NCBI GenBank assembly: GCA_035499415.1 | Contig: DATJYV010000202.1 | Span: 1 to 8,485 of the forward strand | Source of the DNA: DATJYV01 sp035499415 | GTDB lineage: Bacteria; Bacteroidota; Ignavibacteria; UBA10030 | DNA length: 8,485 bases | Direction of reading: 5' to 3' | Shown here: positions 1-7,017 of the stretch, piece after piece | Numbering within the stretch: the first letter of the stretch is position 1 | How the letters are laid out: each line of letters opens with the position of its first letter | Translations under genes and position numbers: made by a program | The notes under the pieces: generated by a model | What the model was told of the DNA's origin: nothing | Databases searched by the model: none | Seen by the model: the letters and a program-made list of their open reading frames with translations, nothing else

Positions 1-32
1 CATCAGGGGCAGTGAGTCTCCCGGCGATCCCC

Positions 33-61
33 ACTCCGTTCCGGTAGCGGGCGCACGGAGT
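33..61 (-). other. Inverted repeat just after the last gene
   Basis: A perfect 7-bp inverted repeat, ACTCCGT (33-39) and ACGGAGT (55-61), encloses a 15-nt loop. It begins 3 nt after the stop codon of the exonuclease gene, where a transcript end could be expected. There is no run of T on the minus strand after the second arm (the sequence continues GGGGATCGCC), so it does not look like a standard intrinsic terminator. It may be an mRNA 3'-end stabilising stem or a chance repeat. Nothing else was recognised in bases 1-64. Confidence 0.3.
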
Positions 62-64
62 ATT

Positions 65-664
65 TCACTGGGTAACGAGGCGGCCGGTCGACTGAAATCG
101 GAGGAGTTCGCCGATTGTTTGCAGAGCGAACCGCTTGCGAAGGAACGACAGATACTTGATGAGGACGAGGGCTGTTGCGTACGCATCGCCCGAGGCGCGA
201 TGCCGTTCCGGAATCCGGATGTCGAGGTACTTCGAAACCGGGCCGAGCGATTTGCTCGGAAGGTCGGGAAGAATCTTTCTGCTCAGCCGGACAGTGCACA
301 ACTGCGGATTCGTCAATTCGATTCCCCTTTCCCTCCGGGCGGTCTGTGAGACGAAGCCCCAGTCGAACGGTGCGTTGTGCGCCACGAATACTGAATCGCC
401 GAGAAATTCCGCCATGTAGGGGACGACCTCGCGGGCTGTTGGCGCGTCCTGCACCATGATGTTGTCGATCCCGGTCAAGTCGGTAATGAACGCCGGGATG
501 GTCATCAATGGATTGACAAGCGTGGAAAACTCGTCGACCAGCGTGCCGTCGCGCACATGCATCATCGCAATTTCGGTGATGCGGTCCTCGGTCGAACTCA
601 TCCCCGTCGTCTCAACGTCGACGACGACGAAATCCGTCTCCCGTATCGGCTTGTCTTCGCTCAC
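65..664 (-). CDS. DnaQ-like 3'-5' exonuclease (DEDDh family)
   Basis: A 199-residue stand-alone exonuclease domain of the RNase T/DNA polymerase III epsilon type, expected to remove nucleotides from 3' ends of DNA with two metal ions. The acidic residues are visible: D16 and E18 in DVETTG (Exo I), D101 in HNAPFD (Exo II), and H155 with D160 in HRASGDA (Exo III, DEDDh form). The domain fills the protein, and no polymerase, BRCT or GIY-YIG part is attached. I chose the GTG at 664 because it overlaps the fbp stop as GTGA, a 4-nt overlap typical of translational coupling. Another in-frame GTG at 715 would add 17 residues that lie wholly inside fbp and look unconserved. The protein could be a proofreading subunit or a repair/RNA-processing exonuclease; the sequence does not decide. 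It is probably co-transcribed with fbp. Confidence 0.88.
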   Translation of the reverse strand: MSEDKPIRETDFVVVDVETTGMSSTEDRITEIAMMHVRDGTLVDEFSTLVNPLMTIPAFITDLTGIDNIMVQDAPTAREVVPYMAEFLGDSVFVAHNAPFDWGFVSQTARRERGIELTNPQLCTVRLSRKILPDLPSKSLGPVSKYLDIRIPERHRASGDAYATALVLIKYLSFLRKRFALQTIGELLRFQSTGRLVTQ

Positions 665-1695
665 GAAGGGGCTCGATTCTGCAATTCCCGCCGTCCTTGC
701 AGGAAGTCCTCGCACAGGGCGACATCCTGTTCGCTGCCGACGAAGACGGGGGTCCGTTCGTGGAGGGATGACGGCTGAATATCGAGCATCCGATCCTTTC
801 CATTGCTGGCGCGGCCCCCGGCTTGCTCGATGATAAACGACATCGGGTTCGCCTCGTACATCAGCCGCAACTTTCCGTTCGGGTGACGCGAATCGCCCGG
901 ATACATGAAGATCCCCCCGTAGAGGAGCGTCCGGTGGATGTCGGCGACCATCGACCCGATATAGCGGCCGGAGTACGGGCGCTCTGAATCCTTATCCTCC
1001 TCCTGAAGGTACTTGACGTACTTCTTCATTCCGTCGTACCACCATCGGTAGTTTCCCTCGTTGACGCTGTAAATCTTCCCCTTCACGGGGATCCGGATAT
1101 TTTCGTGCGAGAGGAGAAACTCGCCGATGCTTGGGTCGAGCGTGAAGCCATGGACGCCGTCTCCGGTCGTGTAGACGAACATCGTCGAGGATCCGTAGAC
1201 GACATATCCGGCGGCAACCTGCTTGTAGCCCGGCTGGAGGCAATCCTGAATCGTTCCTTGCCCGGCCCGGGATACCCGGCGGTAGATGGAAAAGATCGTT
1301 CCGATGTTGACGTTTGCGTCGATGTTAGACGAACCGTCGAGAGGGTCGTACAGGAGGACGTACTTCCCGGTCGGATACCTGTCGGGGATGTGAAGCACAT
1401 CTTCGTTCTCCTCCGAAGCCATCACGCATAGATGGCCGCCGTGGTCCATCGCCTGGTAGATTTTTTCATCGGCGAAGACATCCAGCTTCTTCACCTCCTC
1501 GCCGTGAACGTTTTCCCTCCCGACCATTCCGAGGATATTCACCAATCCCGCTTTGCTGACTTCGCGCCAGATCACCTTGATGGCAAGGGTGAGGTCCCGG
1601 AGAAGTCCGGAGAAATCGCCCGTAGCTCCGGGGTGCGCCCGCTCGCCTTCGATGATGTGGCGCTCGATCGTTATGACGCGTTTTTGGTCGGCCAT
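661..1695 (-). CDS. fbp: Fructose-1,6-bisphosphatase class I
   Basis: This 344-residue cytosolic enzyme hydrolyses fructose 1,6-bisphosphate to fructose 6-phosphate, the committed step of gluconeogenesis (and of the Calvin cycle where present). Length matches class I FBPase. Metal-binding residues are visible: E95/E96 in ASEENE, D117 and D120 in the diagnostic DPLDGSSN, and E281 in LMYEANP. Substrate-site elements include RYIGSMVADIHRT (243-255) and K275. The N-terminal HPGATGDFSGLL (21-32) and K111-Y112 resemble the AMP-binding site of the family, so AMP inhibition is plausible but inferred. It starts at ATG 1695 without a clear Shine-Dalgarno sequence, after a 129-nt spacer with a possible promoter. 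Its TGA stop overlaps the GTG start of the exonuclease gene. Confidence 0.97.
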   Translation of the reverse strand: MADQKRVITIERHIIEGERAHPGATGDFSGLLRDLTLAIKVIWREVSKAGLVNILGMVGRENVHGEEVKKLDVFADEKIYQAMDHGGHLCVMASEENEDVLHIPDRYPTGKYVLLYDPLDGSSNIDANVNIGTIFSIYRRVSRAGQGTIQDCLQPGYKQVAAGYVVYGSSTMFVYTTGDGVHGFTLDPSIGEFLLSHENIRIPVKGKIYSVNEGNYRWWYDGMKKYVKYLQEEDKDSERPYSGRYIGSMVADIHRTLLYGGIFMYPGDSRHPNGKLRLMYEANPMSFIIEQAGGRASNGKDRMLDIQPSSLHERTPVFVGSEQDVALCEDFLQGRRELQNRAPS

Positions 1696-1729
1696 GGGTG
1701 ATGGAAGAGGCGGGTTGATGAGATTCGGA

Positions 1730-1760
1730 TCAAGGTAGAGAAGACTGCAGGGAGTTGCAA
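1730..1760 (-). promoter_or_regulatory. Possible Bacteroidota-type promoter for fbp
   Basis: On the minus strand a TTG (1760-1758, inside TTGCAA) is followed after exactly 20 nt by TACCTTGA (1737-1730). This resembles the -33/-7 pattern TTTG-N~20-TAnnTTTG described for Bacteroidota housekeeping sigma factors, though the last two bases of the -7 box differ. The box lies about 34 nt before the fbp ATG, a reasonable leader length. The spacer 1696-1824 is otherwise featureless: after the ABC stop there is only a 4-bp stem (GCGT-CTC-ACGC) with no T tract, so no convincing terminator. Confidence 0.3.
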
Positions 1761-1824
1761 GAGAGGAAACGGTCGGTGGAATGCGGGAGGAGTGGGGGAT
1801 GGAAATGCGGCGTGAGACGCGAAT

Positions 1825-3624
1825 TCACGCCTGAGTCTTCAGCTCCTGCTCCCGGTATTGAAGCTCGTAGAGTCGACGGTATATGCCGTTGTGCGCAAGC
1901 AACTCCTGATGGCTCCCCATTTCGCGGATCTCCCCCTTATGGAGAACGATGATGGTATTCGCATTCTGGATGGTCGAGAGTCGATGAGCGATCACGATCG
2001 ACGTCCGGTTTTGAAGCAGCTTCTTGATGGCCGCCTGAATCAGCAGCTCCGTCTCCGTATCGATGCTTGAAGTCGCCTCGTCGAGGACGAGGATCCTCGG
2101 GTCGAAGGCGAGGGCGCGGGCAAACGAAAGGAGTTGCTTCTGTCCGACCGACAAGGTCGCGCCGCGTTCCTTGACCTCCGCGGAGTATCCGCCGGGGAGC
2201 CGCGAGATGAACCGGTCGGCGCCGACGATTTCCGCCGCGTGCCGGACCCGGTCGATTCCGATCTTCTCGCTGCCGAGGTCGATGTTTCCCTGGATGGTCC
2301 CGGAGAAAAGGAAGACGTCCTGGAGAACGACGGCGATGTGGCGGCGCAAATCCCCGGGGTCGGCATGCCGAATGTTGACGCCGTCGATGAAAATCTCCCC
2401 CTTCTGGATCTCGTAAAATCTGCTCAGCAGGCTGATGATCGACGTCTTCCCGGCTCCCGTGTGGCCGACGATTGCCACCGTTTGACCGGGCTCGATCTTG
2501 AAAGAAATATCCTTCAACACCCATTCCGGAGACGCCGTGCCGTCGGAAGGCGCGTTGTATGCAAACCAGACGTGTTTGAATTCGACCTCGCCGCGAATGA
2601 GGCCGAGAGAGACGGGGGTCGGATGAAGTTCCAGAAGGTTCCGGTCGTCCAGGAGCTGAAAGATTCGCTCCGATGATGCCATGGCCGTCTGCAGGATGTT
2701 GTATTTTTCGGATAAGTCCCGGATGGGACGCCAGAACATTTCGTTGAACTGGACGAACGCCATGACGGTACCGATCGTGACCGTTCCGGTCAGCGCGTTC
2801 CCTCCCGCGTACCAGATGATCAGCCCGACGGAGACGGCGCCGATGATATCGACGCAAGGGTAGAAGACCGCGTAATAAAAAATCGACCTGATGTTGGCGT
2901 CCCGGTGTGCAGCGTTGATGTCGGAGAACCGGTCGAACGATTTCTTCTCCCGGTTGAAAATCTGGTCGACCAGCATGCCCGTGATGTGTTCCTGCATGAA
3001 CGCATTGATGCGGGCGATTTGAATGCGGACGTCGCGATAGGCCTCCCGTGCCTTTTTCCGGAACAGGAACGTACCGTAAAAAAGAAAAGGAAGTGCGCTG
3101 AGCGAGACAAGCGCCAGCATCCAGTTCATGGAAAACATGAAGTAGACGATGCCGGCGATGGTGAAGATGTCGCTGAAGACCATCACGATCCCCGAAGAGA
3201 ACATCTCGTTCAGCACCTCGACGTCGTTTGTTACGCGGGTGATCAACCTGCCGATCGGATTGCGGTCGTAAAATTTCAGAGAGAGGTTTTGCAGGTGCGT
3301 AAAGATCTCCATCCTCAGGTCGAAGATCGTACGCTGGCCAATCCACTGGGTGAGGTAGGCGTTCGCGTACTGGACGAATCCGCGAACGATCAGTACCGCA
3401 AAGAAGAGCAATGTCGTGACGAGGAGCCCCGTCTTGTCCTTCTGCGCGATGTTCTGGTCGACGGCAATCTTCGTGAAGTATGGCCGGATGGCTTCCATGC
3501 CGCTGATGACGAGACTCAGGAATATCCCGAGAGCCACATACATGCGGTACGGCCGAAGATATTTGATCAAGCGCCGCATGAGCCGCGCGTCGTATGCTTT
3601 ACCGAGGATGTCTTCTTCGGTCAT
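1825..3624 (-). CDS. ABC exporter half-transporter, MdlB-like, consensus-site subunit
   Basis: A 599-residue inner-membrane protein with an N-terminal six-helix type IV exporter domain (about 1-320) fused to a C-terminal ATPase domain (about 345-590). Visible motifs are Walker A GHTGAGKT (387-394), Q-loop Q435, signature LSVGQKQ (491-497), Walker B ILVLDEAT with D515 and catalytic E516, and H-loop H547. The signature has Val where LSGGQ has its first Gly, as known in E. coli MdlB. With the gene at 3968-5728 it likely forms a heterodimer, in which this subunit supplies Walker A/B of the active site and the altered signature of the degenerate site. Substrate is unknown: lipids, peptides and drugs are all possible. 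I chose ATG 3624; an in-frame TTG at 3630 adds two residues, just after an in-frame stop. No Shine-Dalgarno is seen; the leader is U-rich. Confidence 0.93.
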   Translation of the reverse strand: MTEEDILGKAYDARLMRRLIKYLRPYRMYVALGIFLSLVISGMEAIRPYFTKIAVDQNIAQKDKTGLLVTTLLFFAVLIVRGFVQYANAYLTQWIGQRTIFDLRMEIFTHLQNLSLKFYDRNPIGRLITRVTNDVEVLNEMFSSGIVMVFSDIFTIAGIVYFMFSMNWMLALVSLSALPFLFYGTFLFRKKAREAYRDVRIQIARINAFMQEHITGMLVDQIFNREKKSFDRFSDINAAHRDANIRSIFYYAVFYPCVDIIGAVSVGLIIWYAGGNALTGTVTIGTVMAFVQFNEMFWRPIRDLSEKYNILQTAMASSERIFQLLDDRNLLELHPTPVSLGLIRGEVEFKHVWFAYNAPSDGTASPEWVLKDISFKIEPGQTVAIVGHTGAGKTSIISLLSRFYEIQKGEIFIDGVNIRHADPGDLRRHIAVVLQDVFLFSGTIQGNIDLGSEKIGIDRVRHAAEIVGADRFISRLPGGYSAEVKERGATLSVGQKQLLSFARALAFDPRILVLDEATSSIDTETELLIQAAIKKLLQNRTSIVIAHRLSTIQNANTIIVLHKGEIREMGSHQELLAHNGIYRRLYELQYREQELKTQA

Positions 3625-3630
3625 GATCAA

Positions 3631-3658
3631 TCAAAAATCAAAAATGAAAAAGGAAAAA
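3631..3658 (-). repeat. Four-unit heptamer tandem repeat before the ABC start
   Basis: On the plus strand the units are TCAAAAA (3631-3637), TCAAAAA (3638-3644), TGAAAAA (3645-3651) and GGAAAAA (3652-3658). In the transcript this gives runs of U ending 6 nt before the ATG of the MdlB-like gene. The tract takes the place of a Shine-Dalgarno sequence and could act as a U-rich ribosome (S1) contact site. A period of 7 is prone to slippage, which would change leader length but not the coding frame, because an in-frame stop lies at 3631-3633. Confidence 0.6.
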
Positions 3659-3967
3659 ATGGAACCGATGACCTCGCGGTGTAACCCATTTCATCGTGCC
3701 TCGCGCAGAGCTGTATTCATTCATTTCGCGAAGTCGGCTCTGCTCGAAGCCGCTGTCGCCTCTTCTGCGTTGCAACCCTTGAGGTGTCCGACAGAACAAT
3801 CCGGTCGGCAATCCTTGCCGGGATCTTCGTTTGCCGCACGCCTTCTGCCGGTTTGACGATCTTGACAGCACAAACAAGGATTTTCTCCCCGATAAAATCG
3901 TTTCATTCATATCTTCCCCCAAAATAGCTTTACTAATTTTCTAATTTATCCCTTTTTTCTTCCCTCC
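3659..3967 (-). other. Gene-free spacer with a structured, G+C-richer core
   Basis: With the heptamer tract this 343-nt gap separates two ABC genes that are usually adjacent. AT-rich flanks, including a tandem octamer CTAATTTT/CTAATTTA at 3933-3948, enclose a visibly G+C-richer core (about 3670-3890). The core holds several perfect inverted repeats: GCAGAGC/GCTCTGC (3705-3711/3737-3743), CGGCT/AGCCG (3735-3739/3748-3752, alternative to the first), CTGTCG/CGACAG (3753-3758/3789-3794), whose stem extends inward by CCTC/GAGG across a 4-nt bulge, and CGGCA/TGCCG (3806-3810/3816-3820). The palindromes TTCGCGAA (3725-3732) and GTTGCAAC (3769-3776) are also present. A 9-bp direct repeat TTCATTCAT occurs at 3716-3724 and 3902-3910. 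No Rfam family was recognised. It could be a dispersed repeat, a small non-autonomous insertion or an untranslated RNA. Open frames on the minus strand (stops near 3638 and 3721) lack recognisable protein features. Confidence 0.5.
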
Positions 3968-5728
3968 TCACATCGCCTCGAGTTCTTCTTCCAACAGTTG
4001 TTTTTCGTTAAGGTCTGCGTAAATGCCCTTCATCTCCACCAGTTCGTCATGTGTCCCGCGTTCCACAATCCGGCCATTGTCCATGACGATGATGAGGTCG
4101 GCGTCTTTCACCGTTGATATCCTGTGGCTGATGATGATGCATGTCCGGCCGCGCATGAACTCCCGAAGGCGCTTCAGAATCTCTGCTTCGGTGTAGGTAT
4201 CAACTGCCGAGAGCGCGTCATCGAGGATCAGAATTTTCGGCTCGCGCGTCAAGGCTCGGGCGATGCTCGTCCGCTGCTTCTGGCCGCCGGAAAGCGTAAT
4301 CCCACGCTCGCCGATCATCGTTTCAAACTGCTTCGGGAATTCGGCGGCGTCCTTCGATATTTGCGAGATGAGAGCGGCTTCTTCGACTCTCTCGGAGGAG
4401 GCATGTTGCGAGCCGTACCGGATATTCTCGGCGATCGTATCGGAAAACAAGAACGTTTCCTGCGGGACGTACCCGATGTTCGACCGAAGAACCTCCAGCG
4501 GAACGCTCCGGATGTCCCGGCCGTCGATCATGAGTCGGCCGGATGAAATATCGTAAAGCCGCGGAATGAGGTTGACCAGGGTCGACTTGCCCGACCCCGT
4601 GTAGCCGATGACCGCAAGCGTCATCCCCTGTTCGACCGTCAGCGAAATGTGCTTCAGGGTCGGCGCGAGCCCTTCTTTGTGCGTGAACGTCACATCCTCG
4701 AATTCGATCCTGCCGTCGATCGTCCTGATGGAATTGTCGGTCATGGGCGTGTCTTCGATCTCCGGCTTCCGGTCGAGAATCGCGGTCAGCCGCGCCATCG
4801 AGGCCGCCCCCTGCTGGAGGAGGTTGACGACCCAGCCGAATGCGATCATCGGCCAGATGAGCATGATGAGATACGAGATGAATGCCGTGAGCGTTCCGAT
4901 CGAGAGCGTCCCCGCGATCACCTGCAGCCCGCCAACGTACACTGCGATGACCATCGAAAGTCCGACAAGGACGAACATCAGGGGCCACATGATCGACTGG
5001 ACTTTCGCCAGGACCAGATTTTTTTTCAGGTAGTCCCAGCTCATCTCATGGAATCGATCGATCTCGAACTTCTCGCGCACGTACGACTTGACGACCCGGA
5101 TGCCGGAGAGATTTTCCTGTGCCCTCGTCGTAAGGCGCGAGAACTGCTCCTGCCTTTCGTTGAACTTTGCGTGAATGATCTTTCCGAGATAGTAGACGGC
5201 GTACGAGACGAATGGGAGCGGGATGAGAGCGAACAGCGTCAGGCTCCAGTCCTTTACCAGCATCATGGTGAGGACCATGGTGAACGTCAGCAACGTGTCG
5301 GAGGGATACATGATCCCGGGACCCAGAACGTTCCGCACGGCACCGATGTCGTTCGTGGCGTGCGCCATCAGGTCGCCCGTGGGTGTATTCTGAAAAAACG
5401 AGTATGAAAGTTTTTGAAGGTGCGCCAGGAGGTCGTTGCGCAAGTCGAATTCGATGAGGCGTGAGACCACGATGATGGTCTGGCGCGTGAGGAACGTCAG
5501 GATGCCGGCGCAGAGGGAGAAGAGGACGATGAGCCCCGCCATCCGCAGAATATCGGAAGCGACATAGACGTGAGTCTGGATGCCGAGCTTCAACTCGTCG
5601 ACCGCGTATCCGAGAATGAGGGGCTGGACGACGGTAAACAAGTTGCTTCCGACAACGGTCGCCAGGCCCCAGAGCAGGGTCTTCTTATAGCGCAGGAGAT
5701 AGGGGCGAAGTCGCAGCAGCGGTCTCAT
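3968..5728 (-). CDS. ABC exporter half-transporter, MdlA-like, degenerate-site subunit
   Basis: A 586-residue inner-membrane half-transporter with six predicted helices (about 1-310) and an ATPase domain (about 340-575). Motifs are Walker A GYTGSGKST (375-383), Q-loop Q423, canonical signature LSGGQKQR (479-486), Walker B ILILDD with D503, and H-loop H535. Position 504 is Asp where active ABC ATPases carry the catalytic Glu, and the LDDALSAVD stretch closely matches that of E. coli MdlA and similar degenerate subunits. Paired with the product of 1825-3624, it should form an exporter with one weak and one active ATP site. The gene starts at ATG 5728, only 6 nt after the serS stop, so it is probably co-transcribed with serS. 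The partner gene follows after an unusually long 343-nt spacer. The exported substrate cannot be told from sequence. Confidence 0.94.
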   Translation of the reverse strand: MRPLLRLRPYLLRYKKTLLWGLATVVGSNLFTVVQPLILGYAVDELKLGIQTHVYVASDILRMAGLIVLFSLCAGILTFLTRQTIIVVSRLIEFDLRNDLLAHLQKLSYSFFQNTPTGDLMAHATNDIGAVRNVLGPGIMYPSDTLLTFTMVLTMMLVKDWSLTLFALIPLPFVSYAVYYLGKIIHAKFNERQEQFSRLTTRAQENLSGIRVVKSYVREKFEIDRFHEMSWDYLKKNLVLAKVQSIMWPLMFVLVGLSMVIAVYVGGLQVIAGTLSIGTLTAFISYLIMLIWPMIAFGWVVNLLQQGAASMARLTAILDRKPEIEDTPMTDNSIRTIDGRIEFEDVTFTHKEGLAPTLKHISLTVEQGMTLAVIGYTGSGKSTLVNLIPRLYDISSGRLMIDGRDIRSVPLEVLRSNIGYVPQETFLFSDTIAENIRYGSQHASSERVEEAALISQISKDAAEFPKQFETMIGERGITLSGGQKQRTSIARALTREPKILILDDALSAVDTYTEAEILKRLREFMRGRTCIIISHRISTVKDADLIIVMDNGRIVERGTHDELVEMKGIYADLNEKQLLEEELEAM

Positions 5729-5734
5729 GGGATT

Positions 5735-7000
5735 CTACCCGATGATCTCGAACTTTGTGTAGGAATGCAAGATTTTGGGGACGATCACTTTGCCCTCGGG
5801 AGTCTGGTACTGCTCGAGGATGGCGGCTACAACGCGCGGAAGGGCGAGACCGGAGCCGTTCAGTGTATGAACGAATTCCGCCTTGCCGCCGTTCCCGGGT
5901 TTGAATCGAACGCGCATCCGGCGCGCCTGGAAGGCCTCAAAATTACTGCACGACGAAACTTCCAGCCAGCGGCCTTGACCGCACGCCCAGACTTCGAGGT
6001 CATATTTTTTTGTCTGCGTAAATCCCATGTCGCCGGTACACATCAGCAGCGTGTGGTAAGGAAGGCCGAGCGATTCAAGGAGCGTCTCGGCGTCGCGACG
6101 AAGCGATTCGAGCTCATCGTATGACGAGGAAGGATGGACGAATTTTACGAGCTCGACCTTGTCGAACTGGTGCACGCGATTCAGGCCCCGCACGTCTTTT
6201 CCGTAGGAGCCGGCCTCGCGCCGAAAACAGGGTGTGTAGGCGGCGTAGCGTACCGGGAGATCACCCTCCGAGAGGATTTCGTCGCGGTGGAAATTCGAAA
6301 CGGGAACTTCGGCGGTTGGTATCAGATAGAGGCCGTCGCGATCCGCCGTGTACATCAAATCTTCCTTGTCCGGAAGCTGGCCCGTTCCCCGTGCGCTCTC
6401 TTCATTCACGAGCACGGGGGGAGAGATTTCACGGTATCCGCGGGCCGTCGCCTGGTCGAGAAAAAAATTAATGAGTGCACGCTCCAGCGTTGCCCCTTTT
6501 CCGACATAAAACGGAAATCCGGCACCCGAGACTTTCGCGCCTCTGGAAAAATCGATGATCCCGAGCTTTTCTGCGATCTCCCAGTGCGGCTTGAGCGGAA
6601 AGTCGACGGAAGGAGGGTCGCCCCAACGGTGAATTTCGCGGTTCTCTGCGGGAGTCTTTCCAACCGGGACGGATGGATGGGGAATGTTCGGGACGGTGAG
6701 CATGAGCGCGTCAAGCTTTGATTCCGCATCGTGCAGTTCCCGGTCGGTCGCCTGAATTCCGGCCTTGGTCGTCTCCATTTCACGGATGATCGCATCGGCA
6801 TTTTCCCCCCGTGATTTCATGCGCGCGACGTGCGCCGTCGCCTCATTACGCTTCGCCTTGAGCGTTTCCCCTTCCTGAATCAACGTTCGTCGCCGCTCGT
6901 CAAGTTTCAGTATTTCTCCAAGATTCACCGTCAACCCCTTCGCTTCAATCCCTTTTCGTACTTCGTCGGCGTGTTCGCGGATAAATTTCAGGTCCAGCAT
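5735..7000 (-). CDS. serS: Seryl-tRNA synthetase
   Basis: This cytosolic class II aminoacyl-tRNA synthetase charges tRNA-Ser (and tRNA-Sec where present) with serine; 421 residues is the usual bacterial length. Residues about 28-105 form the charged, heptad-rich antiparallel coiled-coil arm that grips the long variable arm of tRNA-Ser. The catalytic domain shows the serine-binding TAE loop (229-231), motif 2 around FRREAGSYGKDVRG (259-272) with the ATP-binding arginine, and motif 3 NGSGLALPRVVAAILE (381-396). No catalytic position appears lost. It starts at ATG 7000, with AGGAA about 9 nt upstream as a modest ribosome binding site. It lies 17 nt after the EEP lipoprotein gene and 6 nt before the MdlA-like gene, so it is probably read from a promoter further upstream. 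No T-box leader fits in the short gap. Confidence 0.98.
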   Translation of the reverse strand: MLDLKFIREHADEVRKGIEAKGLTVNLGEILKLDERRRTLIQEGETLKAKRNEATAHVARMKSRGENADAIIREMETTKAGIQATDRELHDAESKLDALMLTVPNIPHPSVPVGKTPAENREIHRWGDPPSVDFPLKPHWEIAEKLGIIDFSRGAKVSGAGFPFYVGKGATLERALINFFLDQATARGYREISPPVLVNEESARGTGQLPDKEDLMYTADRDGLYLIPTAEVPVSNFHRDEILSEGDLPVRYAAYTPCFRREAGSYGKDVRGLNRVHQFDKVELVKFVHPSSSYDELESLRRDAETLLESLGLPYHTLLMCTGDMGFTQTKKYDLEVWACGQGRWLEVSSCSNFEAFQARRMRVRFKPGNGGKAEFVHTLNGSGLALPRVVAAILEQYQTPEGKVIVPKILHSYTKFEIIG

Positions 7001-7017
7001 GGCAAAGGGTTCCTGTT

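Noticed and set aside
1802..1824. Intrinsic terminator after the MdlB-like gene
   Set aside because: The only stem is 4 bp (GCGT/ACGC) and no T run follows on the minus strand.
1937..3346. Minus-strand 469-codon frame overlapping the MdlB-like gene in another phase
   Set aside because: It is rich in Arg, Pro and His and lacks motifs, while the alternative frame encodes a complete ABC exporter with all ATPase motifs.
2905..3684. Long plus-strand open frame (259 codons) opposite the MdlB-like gene
   Set aside because: It lies antisense to a clear ABC transporter, its composition (charged, Asp/Val/Glu/Arg-rich) is that of a reverse-strand shadow, and it shows no domain motif.
3638..3910. Hypothetical protein of about 90 residues in the spacer
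   Set aside because: No homology-like motif, rare Arg codons, a second open frame over the same bases, and an end running through the AT-rich repeat tract; a structured non-coding element explains it better.
3659..3967. CRISPR array or attachment site in the spacer
   Set aside because: The repeats are short (7-9 bp), not evenly spaced at 60-70 nt, and no cas, integrase or tRNA gene is nearby.
4649..5407. Plus-strand open frame (252 codons) opposite the MdlA-like gene
   Set aside because: It is antisense to the membrane domain and start of the ATPase domain, very rich in Arg, Asp and Glu, and has no recognisable fold or start signal.
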